In this document: positions 47,918 through 58,941 of the stretch, one piece after another
Position numbering within the stretch: the first letter of the stretch is position 1
Layout: every line of letters starts with the position of its first letter
Program-made: the position numbers and the translations under genes
Source of the DNA: Dimorphilus gyrociliatus
Taxonomy: Eukaryota; Annelida; Polychaeta; Dinophilidae
Direction of reading: 5' to 3'
Length of the DNA stretch: 64,000 nucleotides
Assembly (NCBI GenBank): GCA_904063045.1
Contig: CAJFCJ010000019.1
Coordinates: forward strand, 1,292,570-1,356,569
Notes under the pieces: model-generated
The model's input: only the letters and a program-made list of their open reading frames with translations
What the model was told of the DNA's origin: nothing
Database searches by the model: none

Positions 47918-50257
47918 ATGATCACTCGAACAAGACTAAATTCAACTTCTTCAGACGAGGATTGCATACTCCTGTTTCGGAGATTATGCATTAGAATTTT
48001 AAGATCTCGGAAGCTTTCAATTTGCATTTGTGGGCTGGTTGTATTTTGGGTATGCTCAGCCTTTGTTCTGGTTCCTGTTGGAGATTCTGTAAATAAATAT
48101 GAAAAAGATGTAAGTTGTAAACAAATATCAAGCAAATAATAATATAATAAGTTAAAATACATTTTATAATATTCAACAAGATTTATCATAAAACGGAAAA
48201 TATCGTCCTGCCAAAAGGTTCAATAATTGTTAATAGTTAGTATATCTATTTACTTGTTATCATAATATTTTTATTGAGGCAATTAATTTTACTATTGTTT
48301 AATAGAAACCCAATTGGATAGATTGTTAAATCGAATAAATGAATTGGAACAAAAATTGAAAGAAGTACCAACTTCAACCAAGGCACCAGTTACTGAGAAG
48401 AAGGACAATCATATCAATGCTGATGTATCAGAAACTTCTTGTGATGCTCCAAACGATCAATCCTTTCCTGATTGTCAGGCGAAAATTTCTTGGATGAAAA
48501 TTCATTGGAGAAGTGATAAATGTTACTCAGAACATGGCGTAGATGGTACAATGTGTTCGTTCCGAAAATATTTATCAGAAGTAGAGTGGTTTTGTCCTCT
48601 ATTACCGGGAAGAAAAAGATTTCAATCTGATGATAATCAAAATGTAAATAAAGCAAAATGGAATCCAGATATGGAAGGATTAATGCAACTCCTTCAAGAA
48701 AAGGGATCCAGGGTAACTCTTGGCTGGATAAAACAGCGTATTAAGGGAATGTGGTCTAAATGGCAACAAGCTGTTAATACTTTTCATAATAGAACCATTG
48801 AAGTTGGTCCAAGATTAAAAATCTTACTCCATCTAGGCTTACTGACGAAGCAATCTAATTTCAAGATTGCTGAATTACAATTCAAAGGGGGCCCTTTGGG
48901 TGAATTAGTCCAATGGGCAGATATTATAAGTTCACTTTATGTTATGGGGCACAATATCCAAATAACTACAGAAGTAAATCAATTGCAGAGAGCGTTAGGT
49001 GGCACGAGTCATGCTTCTAGTTGTCCACCTGTGCCAGGTAGATCATCAAATGAAGCAGAGATTATATACACCGATATAGCAGGCTTAAAACAGCTGAAAA
49101 AAATTATTAAAGGTGGTTACGGCCAGGTTCGTTGTAAATTACGAATTGTCGATTCTTTTGGAACAGAGCCAGCTTATAATCATGAGGGTTATGCAAAAAG
49201 TCATAGACAATTCAAATCAGCCTGGGCTATGCATAACCTCAATCCAAGACAATTTTTTACAATGTTTCCCCATTCCGACGATAACTCCTTTATGGGATTT
49301 GTTGTTGATATGCCAGTCTTTTCGACTCCGATTCCTGAAAAAGAAAATATAGCATTAGTATATGGCAAGCATGAAAACTATTGGGGTACCAAAGAAAAAT
49401 ATCTTGAGGTATTTAAAAAGTATTTAGATGTTCATGGTACTGTTTTTGTACCTAACCCACCTTCAAAAATCATCCCAAGTTGGGTTCAAAATCATGGTTT
49501 ACTTAAAGCTACTGATTTAATGACTCTCCTTCAAAGATCAAAGGTCTTCGTTGGCTTAGGCTTTCCATATGAGGGACCAAATCCACTGGAAGCCGTAGCA
49601 GCTGGAGCAATCTTCATTCAACCCAAGTTTAATCCACCTCACTCCTCTTTAAACAAACCATTTTTTAAGGGAAAGCCTACTTCTAGGGCTTTGTCGAGTC
49701 AACATCCCTATGCTGAAGAATTTATAGGCGAACCTCATGTTTTTACTGTTGATATAGATAATAAAGAGGAGTTAGAATTAACTATAAAAAATGCTTTAAA
49801 GGCTCACGAAGAGAAGAGGGTGTACCCTTATCTTCCTAAAGAATTTACACCTGAAGGAATGATAGAAAGGCTATCTGCCTTCTTAAATCATCAAGATTTC
49901 TGTTCGCCATCTCGGTTAAGATGGCCACCTGATTCTTCTGTTCAATTGTTAATGAGTGAAAAGGGACAGAGCTGTTCTGAAGTCTGCAGAAAACATAAAA
50001 GGATATGTGAAGCAAGCCATTTCGAGCGTTTAAATACAGAACAATCTTTGAAAAATATATTGGGCACCTCATGTCGTTCAGTCAGGAGGGAAGAGGATAT
50101 TTTTTATCCGGCCTTCCAACCATCCTCCTCTGTTTGTATTTTACAAAGAACACCGTTATTATTCAGTTGTGTAGGAGCTAAACATGATCTTGTGAGATTT
50201 TGTCCATGTAGAGATTTTATATCTGGACAAACTGCTCTTTGTTCTCAGTGTATTTGA
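47918..50257 (+). CDS. MGAT5: Alpha-1,6-mannosylglycoprotein 6-beta-N-acetylglucosaminyltransferase (GnT-V)
   Basis: Exons 47918-48109, 48181-48217 (37 bp) and 48306-50257 encode 726 aa, close to the usual 740. The 37-bp exon was found because exon 1 ends in phase 0 and the last exon needs one extra base; it supplies IYHKTENIVLPK. This is a type II Golgi protein: short basic cytoplasmic tail, anchor SICICGLVVFWVCSAFVLVPV (about residues 33-53), stem coiled coil (LLNRINELEQKLKEV), then the catalytic domain. Conserved blocks: WMKIHWRSDKCYSEHGVDGT, LKILLHLGLLTKQSNFKIAE, GGPLGELVQWADII, VDSFGTEPAYNHEGYA, TMFPHSDDNSFMGFVV, VFVGLGFPYEGPNPLEAVAA and the Cys-rich C-terminus CPCRDFISGQTALCSQC. It adds beta-1,6-GlcNAc to N-glycan cores, creating branches on surface glycoproteins. 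Confidence 0.97.
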
Positions 50258-50428
50258 TATATAGTTGAAACCGATCTTTCATATTTATTATGATTATAAT
50301 TAACATTATTTAAAAGTTCTGTGATATAACATTTCTGTTTGCTGCAAGTTTAAAGTACTTGTCCAATTGACGACATGTAAAAGAAAAAATAAAATTTAAT
50401 AACATAGAAATTAATATCACAGCCAATT
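50258..50428. other. Overlapping convergent 3' ends of MGAT5 and the SPCA pump
   Basis: MGAT5 has AATAAA at 50388-50393 (+). The minus-strand pump's nearest AATAAA is the complement of 50284-50289. If both are used, the two 3' UTRs overlap by at least 100 bp in antisense orientation within a 171-bp gap. Confidence 0.45.
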
Positions 50429-53400
50429 CTACACGTAATCAGAAGGTATTCGCTCAAATCTGTCTCTTTTAACTGAATAAACCCTCTCGAACCATTTTTT
50501 GACCTCAGAGACAATAAAAACCGATGACGTTAGGGTTATCAAAAAGATAAAGTCAGTTATATATAGTGCCTCAGTTTGAAATGTACGTTGTAGAGGGGGA
50601 AAGTAGACGACCAATAGCTGTCCCAACAAACTACCACCGACTGCCAATAAAAAAGTTCGATTCGTCGTAAATCCCAGCTGCAAAATAGATTTTTTCTGAG
50701 ACCTACAAGATAGAGCATTAAACATATCGAATAGAACAAAGCAAGTAAAAGTCATTGTAGTGTCGCGTGGAGTAATTTTATTATCTGCCATTTCTCGCCA
50801 AAACACCCAGAGAGTTCCACTAACAATAATAGTCGCAGAGAGTAGAACATTTGTCATTAAGGGTCTAGTTATAATTGATTCTGTGGCTTTGCGCGGTGGT
50901 TGCTTGATTGTATCATCATCCACCGGCTCAACACCCAAAGACTGGGCGGGGGGGCCATCCATAATAATGTTTATCCATAAAATTTGCATGGCGTTTAGAG
51001 GATTTGGCAAATTTGCAAAAGTCGAAATGGTAATTAATGTTAAAGCTGCAATACTAGTTGACAATTGAAATCTAACAAAATTTCTTATATTATGAAATAT
51101 GGCTTTTCCTTCTTCCATGGCTGCTTCCATTGTTCTTAAATTATCATCAACTAAAATCACGTCAGCTGCTTCCTTGGAAACATCTGTCCCACTCCTGCCC
51201 ATTGCTATCCCAATATCAGCACTTTTCAGAGCAACAGCATCATTTACTCCATCCCCAGTCATACCGACAATTTGGCCAGTTGATTGTAGTGCCTTAATGA
51301 TAACATGTTTATGTCTTGGACTAACTCGATATAATACAGTAGATTCAATTAGCGAAGCTGTAAGTGCCTCAAAACTTAAGGAGTCAACTTCCTCCCCAGA
51401 TAGCGTTCTCCTTGACTTTAGACCTAGACGATTAGCAATTGAAACAGCAGTTTCTTCACTGTCGCCTGTGAGCATCTTTATCTCAACACCAGTTTCTTGT
51501 AATATTGTGATAGCTTCTTTAACTCCCTCTCTGGGAGGATCAATCATTCCAATTAAGCCAACAAAAGCTAAATCACTCATTGAAGATCCGTAGGCAGTTG
51601 CTAAAACTCTCAAGCCACTCCTTCCCATATTTTTAGCCTGAGACACAAACAAATTGTACTGTTGATTTGTTAATGGCCTAAGAACTCCTCGTTCATTAAA
51701 TTTAGTACAATGTTGCAGTATTCTCTCAACAGCTCCTTTCACAAAATAAGTCTGAGCATCTTCATTACCACGAACAGCGGCTTTTACAGTCATCATCTTA
51801 GTATCCGAATTAAAGGGCCATTCTTGAAGGCGAATATATTGATTTCGAATGGAATACATATCCATTTTAACTGCTGCTGCCAGAATAGCTCCCTCAGTTG
51901 GCTGACCATGAAGTTCACCATCAACAATTTGAGCATTATTGCAAATGACACCAATTTCAACAATTTTAACAAGTGAAGGATGATTTTCTGGGTTGACCGT
52001 TTCACCACGACATACAACTTGTCCCGTTCCACTATAACCTAATCCGGTTGCCTGTAAAGAAATTTTAATATTATCATCTCCGAATTATTAATAATTAGAA
52101 ATTATAATGTATCATAAATACGAATAGAATTTTTTTTTAAATAGAGAATCAGCATACTTAAAGATATAAATGATGAAAAAAAGATTACAAGATTAGCAGA
52201 TATTTCTGTTAAATTATCAGAATCATTTATTTAAAATCTTAAATATCCGGCATGTTGTCATATTTAAGTCTTTTTTTGTCAATATTGGGAGAAAATTATC
52301 AGATTTTGCATCAACAAAAGACAAAGAAATCGAATTGAAATTTGGAACCATATTTATATGCAATAAATATATACACAATATATATGTATATACATGTATA
52401 TATGTATATATATAATATCGTATACATCATAATAATGCATATGTGCTTTTGAAAATAACGACTCCACATACCACATGGTATACTGTATAAAATCAAGCGT
52501 GAATGAAACAACATTAACTTGCTTACCGATATATCTTTAAGCTAATGTAAAAGGTAGAAAATAGTCAAAATTGTTATATGGAAATACTTAAGTAGGATAT
52601 TTGTAATTCTTTTTTAATAGTTATTTTTGAAAATAGAATTAATTTTTATCAAGTACACATTGGTATACTCCGAGTACTACTATTTATAGATTAAATTTTT
52701 AATGACACTGAGAGCAAATGAACTTAAAGAGTCGATAATAGTTTTGAGTTTATGAACAATTCTCTATGAAATCTTTTAGAAATAAAATAACAGCGGAATA
52801 ATATCAATAAATTATTGATTTTTAAAGAAAAAAATTCCTTACCTCGGCTTCATCTCCATCTGAACTCACTATTCTTGTAACAGTCATTTCATTCTTTGTT
52901 AACGTTCCTGTTTTATCGGAACAAATCACATTAACACAGCCGAGCGTCTCTACAATCGGCAATTTTTTTACTATAGCTTTCTTTTTCGCCATTCTCATCA
53001 CACCAATGGCCAATGTCACAGTTACAACAATCGGAAGACCTTCTGGAATTGCAGCAACCGCCAAAGAAACTCCTATATTAAACATCTTTAGCAATTTACG
53101 TCCCTGAATCCAACCAGTTACCATAATTAGTCCAATTACTATAAAAGAATAAGCCGACAGCTGTTTCCCCAAAAGACTCATAGATTTTTGTAATGGCGTT
53201 TTCGGCGGTTCTTCTGCCTTCATAATTCGAAATATTTCCCCAAATTCGGAATTATCACCCGTACCAATGACTACCCCTTTTCCATTCCCACATCTTACTA
53301 ATGTACCCATGAAAGCTATATTCTGCATATCAGTTACATTAAATGCTTTTTCCCCTCGCAGAGATTCTGTTAATTTTCTGGCCGGTTCAGTTTCCCCAGT

Positions 53401-53961
53401 GAAAGAGGATTCGTCAATAGCCAGATCGAAAGCCTCGAATATTCTTATATCAGCAGGAACTCGATCACCAGTAGATAAGGATACAATATCACCAGGTACA
53501 AGCTCTCGAGCAAGGAATGTTTCATATTTTCCATTCCTGAGACAGTGGCATTTTGGAGGCACAAGTTTAGTTAGAGCCTCCAAGGACTTTTCAGAGCGAT
53601 ACTCTTGAACAAAAGCAACAGTAACGACAATAATAATTGCAACAGTAATACTAATTGCATCATCAAATTGCCTCATAAACAAACTAACGATAGCTGAACC
53701 TAAAAGCAACATTATTAGAGGATCTTTAAATTGACTTAAGTATTTTTTCCATAGTGGTTCATCTTCATTGATTTCGAAGTCATTTAGTCCATGGATTCGC
53801 TGCCGAACAGCAGCATCGTTATGACTCAAACCATGTTGAATATCTGATCTCATTAAGTGTAAGACATCATCACTGGTCATATGACAAGCTTCATCAGCTT
53901 TCAGGCAATTGATCATTTTTTCTTGATCGGCCATCTGATGATACGACAAAACTAGCTCCAA
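50429..53961 (-). CDS. ATP2C1: Secretory-pathway Ca2+/Mn2+-transporting P-type ATPase (SPCA, ATP2C type)
   Basis: Exons 53961-52843 and 52051-50429, separated by a 791-bp intron, encode 913 aa. Starting at the second Met (53934, MADQEKM) would give 904; vertebrate SPCA1 is about 920. P2A-ATPase signatures: actuator TGE in [16 protein letters not shown] in [13 protein letters not shown], phosphorylation site [15 protein letters not shown], nucleotide-binding region, [17 protein letters not shown] hinge, and M6 [20 protein letters not shown] with the single transport-site Asn/Asp. The N-terminus [11 protein letters not shown]-like stretch (here [18 protein letters not shown]) and the tail [17 protein letters not shown] are SPCA-specific, not SERCA or PMCA. 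It pumps cytosolic Ca2+ and Mn2+ into the Golgi; Mn2+ is a cofactor for many Golgi glycosyltransferases. Confidence 0.97.
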
Positions 53962-54382
53962 TTATCGCTCATTTGCTCCTATTTTTCACTTGTGTTGATA
54001 AAAAAAACTGTTTTCTGTCAAATATGAAAAGCAAGTAAGCTAAGTTCTTCTGTATTTGTAGAAAAATGAATAATCCAAGATTCGTTATAATCAGAGTCGA
54101 CCAGACTGTATTCTTTCAAAGTCTATTAGGACGTTGACAAATAATGTGGCATAGGCATAAAGATGGCAGCACAGACGTGTCGGAAGCTGATTGGTTGACT
54201 ACTAGCTAGTCAAAAAGAACCTGAATAATAAGAAATATTGATATTCTAAACACGAAAGCGAGAAAATAGCATGTTCTATTTTATACATAAAAAGAAATTG
54301 AACCAATTCAAATACATGTTATGTTATTTCATGGCTTATGTTTGTTAAAAATAGCACGAAAATGTCAATTTCTTGTATGTTT
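53962..54382. promoter_or_regulatory. Upstream region of the SPCA pump gene
   Basis: 421 bp between the pump start and the stop of the next minus-strand gene. It should contain the pump promoter and the upstream gene's 3' UTR. No clear core-promoter motif or ORF was recognised. Confidence 0.4.
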
Positions 54383-54796
54383 TTAAAGTTCTTCTTTGCA
54401 ATATCTCTTTCGAATATCGGCGATGTTAATACCTTGTTTTTCCAGAGTAAGAAGCTGTGATTTTAAGGCGTCATTTTCCTGCTGTAATTCAAATATGCTC
54501 CATCGTAGGGAGCGTAAAATAGATCTCTTTTCACTTATTTGAGTGCATTTGACTCGACATCGTCCACGAAGAAGACATAGTCTACTTCCTAAGTCACTTA
54601 GTTCCTCCTTTTGTCCCTTGCTCTTTAGGTCCATTGATTGATATCCTCTTTTCATATCTTCCAAATCTCTACGTAATGTAGTTGTCTCTTCCGTCATCTG
54701 TAACTTGAGAGTGTTAAAAATAGGTTTACAAGTTGTTTCATCCAAAAGTTGGGGAAGTGGGGTCTGATACCGAGAAGGAGGAACGCTGCTGGTCAT
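54383..54796 (-). CDS. Small single-exon coiled-coil protein of unknown function
   Basis: An uninterrupted 137-codon frame, MTSSVPPSRYQTPLPQLLDE at the N-terminus then mostly helical heptad-like sequence (LKLQMTEETTTLRRDLEDM, LSDLGSRLCLLRGRCRVK, IFELQQENDALKSQLLTLEK). Balanced amino-acid use, a clear coiled coil and no overlap with a better gene argue that it is real. I do not recognise the family. No signal peptide or membrane segment. It lies 150 bp upstream of the NAGLU 3' end on the same strand. Confidence 0.6.
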   Translation of the reverse strand: MTSSVPPSRYQTPLPQLLDETTCKPIFNTLKLQMTEETTTLRRDLEDMKRGYQSMDLKSKGQKEELSDLGSRLCLLRGRCRVKCTQISEKRSILRSLRWSIFELQQENDALKSQLLTLEKQGINIADIRKRYCKEEL

Positions 54797-54946
54797 TTTA
54801 TATTATAAATGACTAGATTAGTCAGAAATTTTGTTTTTAATATTTCAAAAGGGTTTTTAGTGACGTCATTAGAAAAGGAACTTATCATTTGTTAATTTTT
54901 TTTAATTGCACTGTATTGTATTAAATATTAAAACTAATGTTAAAAA

Positions 54947-57900
54947 CTATAAGTTCTTATGTGATATATAAACGTCATTACTAAAGTCCGATGCCTTCTG
55001 TAGCATTTCTTTAAATCCGACATATTTCCTTGGATTAAGCTTGTCAACAACGGGTACAGGATTAGTTGTCGGGCGATATAAACTATGCAAGTTTTTCACA
55101 ATAGCATAAGCATTACCCGTAACGGTCTCTGGATAGACGGATGTTGATTTTGTAAAAGGTTCTTCCACTTCCTTGAAAACTTGAGAATTGAATAGATTCT
55201 GATCGAATGCTTTACTCTAATATTAAATCGATTTTTATTATATAAACATAAGATTTTAGCTATGAATATACCAACTTGCTCAAGAGATTGCATTAATTGA
55301 TAAACGAATAGTTGCCATCTTGGTAGGTAGTAGCTGGAGAGTTAAAAATAAAATACGCATGGAGTTTGCTATTTAGATTAACAAACTTAAAAATAATTCT
55401 ACATACTCTTTGATTAAACCGGCCCATTGTTTACTAGCGTAATCGAGAATCTAAAGAGATGAAATGTTCCCTTGTTTATAAATTGGATACTGCATTATTC
55501 AAAAAACTCAACCTCTCCTTTAGGTCCCCAAAGAGTTATTTGATTTCTTGCATTATATTCGAACAATTTTCGGTCAAAATCATTTGTTGCGGCTCTTTTA
55601 GCGGAGGCTAACCATTTACCCAGTAAGAAGTGACTATCTGAAGCTAAGAGCTGGTCCATGTTCATTAATAGCGAAACCAAACAATTTCCATAAGTTCTAC
55701 AGAATAATTTTTATCTATTAAATCTATTCTTCAGCAGAAAATATGTAACAAACCTAGTCTTTTCTTTATCTTTAGAATTGAAAGCTTTAATTAATTTTGT
55801 GTATGAATCTAAAGCTATCAACTGAAGAGATTGCCGTGTTACGTCCACCAGATCGTAACTGTTGATCAATAATTATATCATATGTAAGTTACTGCATTTG
55901 AGAATAGGTATTTACCGAAATAAGTTGTTATTTTCATAATTTGAGGATTCTTGTACAAACAAATCCCATGCTTGATAAACATCTTCTGGTTTATACCATA
56001 ACTATGAACATATATATCAATAAATACAAATTACTTATTAATGTGTAAATTCAAAGGCATATCTATGAGAGTACAAAGAAATTATAAAAAGCAAGCATTA
56101 AACTCTTTGTGTAATAAAATTATAATTAATTTAAGATTATTGAGAAACTTTTACACATAATCAGTGTCAAAATTGAAAACCGTTACAATAAGCAAGCTGT
56201 GGCAAATAATTATTCATAAATGATAACGTACAGTTTCAACGATGTCTAAGGATGGCCGACGAATGAAAAAAACATCTAAACCTTTTCCTCCAGTAGCGTT
56301 ATAGATAGATCTCTAATAGATAATTATTAGTAAAGCTTTAGTTGTTTAGTTCAGTTTGAAAGTGTAAAAAAAAAAATAAAGAGGAAATTACTGATTAATT
56401 GCAAACTATCCAAACTATATAAACGTCAATTTTTCAAACATATAAGGAAAGGAAAGAGGATATTAAGACTATTACATGTAAATCTGATCTTTACCCATGC
56501 AAATACTACTTCAGATATTGCCTTACTTTTTCCTTAATATGTTTATTTGGTCGATGAACAACAACAACTTTATTATGATGTTTTTGATTGTCGGAGCAAT
56601 TATAAACTGACCTCTTTAATTGGAATATTTTTTTTGTAAACAGTTAATTAAATAAATTTATTTGATTTTCTTAGCCAACGAACCTTTAAAATTTGCCAGG
56701 CTTTATCAATATTTCTGTTTTCCTTTCCGTATCGTCTGATTGCATAATTTGTAATCCATTTAGTAATATTCCTTGGGGATGTTCTCCAACTATTCTCGTT
56801 CATAAACTCATAGATAACATCATTTTGAAAGATACCTTCTGGCGTTAAGCCAGTTCCTATCATAGTGCTGCCTGGCATTGCCCTTGCGTTATGTGGACCC
56901 TTTTGTTAAAGATTTTTAACGTTATTGCCGAGTATGAAAGAGTTAACGAAAAAGTAAAATTGTACTTTATTGATATTTTCAATGGCACCATACATCGATA
57001 CGGTTCCGCCGAAATCGTGGAGCATGCACCATATATAAGGTTGACCATAATAGGACTTAAGGCGAGAGAATTGAGGAGTAATTTCAGATTGGAGATCAAG
57101 AACAATCATTTTTCCCTGAAATTAAAAACTTAAGTACTTTATTCTATTAAACTATTAATTGTGTTCAAGCACCTGAGGTATCGAAGTTAAGAGTGCTTCC
57201 GCTCGAGTATTGGTCCACCATCCACTAATAAATAACCAACCTTGCATTACCCTGTAGATTTCAATCACATTATTTTATAAATTCAAACAATTAAGAATAA
57301 AATACCATATAGCTTGAGGATCGGCAATGGTCATTGCGTTGAAAACTGCTTTTCCTGCAGATCTCAAATAGGCAGAATCACTGAAAAGAGTTTTATCTAA
57401 TGACAAAAAGACAAATTCTGTTTAAAAGAATACAAACCCAGATCTAGGAGTCATTTCATTAAAGGTGTCTGTATTGTAGACATGGTCAGTTCCAAATTCT
57501 CTAATATACTATAAGAAAAGTAATTATTTCTAAGTAAAATGAATAAAATACTAATCTATAATAGTCAAACCTCGTTTAAAAACATTTGTCCTACTTTAAT
57601 GAATAAAGGATCTTTCGGTTCAAGTAACGATACGCTAGTTTAGAGATTATTTGTTTCAAAATTTTGTATAAAGGTCATATACATAAAGAATATATATTCT
57701 AACCAACAATATTTCGAGTCAAAGCCACCCCAATCCGATAATTTTGAGACGTTAGCATGTGGATAAATCCTATTAAAAGATCACGTGACGTTAAGAACAA
57801 AATTCCCTCAATCTCTTCTTGCTTACTTAACCTTGTAAAAGAATCTGGAACGTGACCGGCGAAGGCGGGTAGAATAGGTATCATACCTAAACTTCTCATT

Positions 57901-58846
57901 CGGTTAAGAATGCGATGTTGAAGGGATACCTGAGTAGCGTGCCACTGTCTAGATAAAGGACCACCCCATCCTTTCATGTTTCCCATTCTGGACCTAAAAC
58001 ATTTCGTTATAGTTTAATTCTATCTTAAATGAATTGAACTGAAAAATACCAAGCTAAAAACGCCGGTCCTCCGAAATGCTTATCGATTTCGTCTTGTGTT
58101 AGACCCATTTTTAAATAAACCTAAAATTCAATAATATTTCTCAGAGATTTAACAAATGAAAGCATATTAACGATATTAACCCTATTCCATATTTCCTCTT
58201 GGCCATTGAAAGCCAGCGGAAAGTTAATTCCGTTTAGTGACATCCAGTCGATTTCTCTTTCCCATCTTTTCCAATCATACCAAACGAAAGAGTAGCTAAC
58301 TGTACATACGTTTTGATAATAACGAAATCGATCAGCTGATGTAACTTTCACAGCTTTTGTAATAGCAGGTAAAGGGTTGGGAACATTTAATTGATCTCCT
58401 CCCCAAGACATATGACAACTGCAATTTTGCTTTAAAAAAAAATGAAATCCCCATGTAGCTGCTACTCCACTAGTCCCTTTTATTTGTAATTTGCCGTTCA
58501 CTGTTTCATACTATTGACATAAATTATTATCTATCCTAAGGGACGAAAAGTATATGTTACCTGGAAGGAGTCCTTATCTAATTCTCCTATTGACTTATCT
58601 ATTATAACTTCAAATTCATTAGCCCTTTCGGGTAGAAGACGTTCAATCAAGTCATAAGCTGCTTTTGCTTGAATTTCTTCTGTTGCCTTGGACCTGATAT
58701 GATTCAGTGCAGGAAAATCTAACAACAATAACTCAATACAGTGGCATTATCAGGTTATAACTTCGCAACAAACCTTGCAAACTAAAAGAAAAGTTACTTA
58801 AAATTAAAGTTAAAAATAGTACTAGAAACATAATGCTACATTTCAT
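54947..58846 (-). CDS. NAGLU: Alpha-N-acetylglucosaminidase (lysosomal, GH89)
   Basis: Exons, 5' to 3': 58846-58774, 58718-58561, 58510-58181, 58120-58050, 57993-57832, 57769-57704, 57634-57571, 57508-57438, 57380-57306, 57251-57173, 57115-56966, 56899-56684, then either 56613-56527 or 56312-56232, then 56001-55916, 55858-55754, 55696-55513, 55450-55407, 55333-55276, 55216-54947. Using one of the two alternative exons gives 782 or 780 aa. The signal peptide is MKCSIMFLVLFLTLILSNFS. GH89 landmarks: RFRYYQNVCTVSYSFVWYDW, REIDWMSLNGINFPLAFNGQ, ILPAFAGHVPDSFTR, the catalytic-Glu motif DTFNEMTP, QPYIWCMLHDFGGTVSMYGA, STMIGTGLTPEGIFQNDVIY and RYDLVDVTRQ. It removes terminal alpha-GlcNAc from heparan sulfate in lysosomes. 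The intron 57770-57831 is stop-free in one frame and was wrongly readable as coding. The next gene upstream is 95 bp away. Confidence 0.96.
56232..56312 (-). other. NAGLU: NAGLU alternative exon B (81 bp, phase 0-0)
   Basis: Flanked by a TATTAG acceptor and a GTACGT donor. It encodes 27 residues beginning RSIYNATGGKGLDV and ending RRPSLDIVET, and joins in frame to the next exon (LWYKPEDVYQAW). Homologous in position and start (RS[IV]YN) to exon A. Keeps the N-glycosylation sequon (NAT) but lacks Cys. Confidence 0.8.
56527..56613 (-). other. NAGLU: NAGLU alternative exon A (87 bp, phase 0-0)
   Basis: Flanked by an AATTAAAG acceptor and a GTAAGG donor. It encodes 29 residues beginning RSVYNCSDNQKHHNK and ending HRPNKHIKEK, with the N-glycosylation sequon NCS as in mammalian NAGLU. 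In frame with the same upstream and downstream exons as exon B, from which it is separated by 214 bp. Confidence 0.8.
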
Positions 58847-58941
58847 GTCTAAAAGTGTATTTTAACTAAAGAGGCGTAATTCATGTGGTACCACGTGATC
58901 CTCACATGATCAGATATCATGTGATATAACACTGATAAGGG
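58847..58941 (-). promoter_or_regulatory. NAGLU promoter with three E-box octamers
   Basis: The 95 bp between the zwilch stop and the NAGLU ATG contain CACGTGAT (58892-58899), CACATGAT (58903-58910) and CATGTGAT (58918-58925), three CANNTGAT elements in 34 bp. They resemble CLEAR/M-box sites bound by TFEB/MITF-type bHLH-ZIP factors, which control lysosomal genes in vertebrates. Function here is inferred. Confidence 0.5.

Noticed and set aside
54947-55216. Last NAGLU exon as an independent small gene
   Set aside because: It joins in phase to the preceding exon, and its start (SKAFDQNLFNSQVF) matches the C-terminal NAGLU region.
57770-57831. Coding continuation of NAGLU (segment KQEEIEGILFLTSRDLL)
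   Set aside because: Bounded by GTTAAG and TTTAATAG. Removing it restores the conserved TRIYPHANVSKLSDWGGF sequence.
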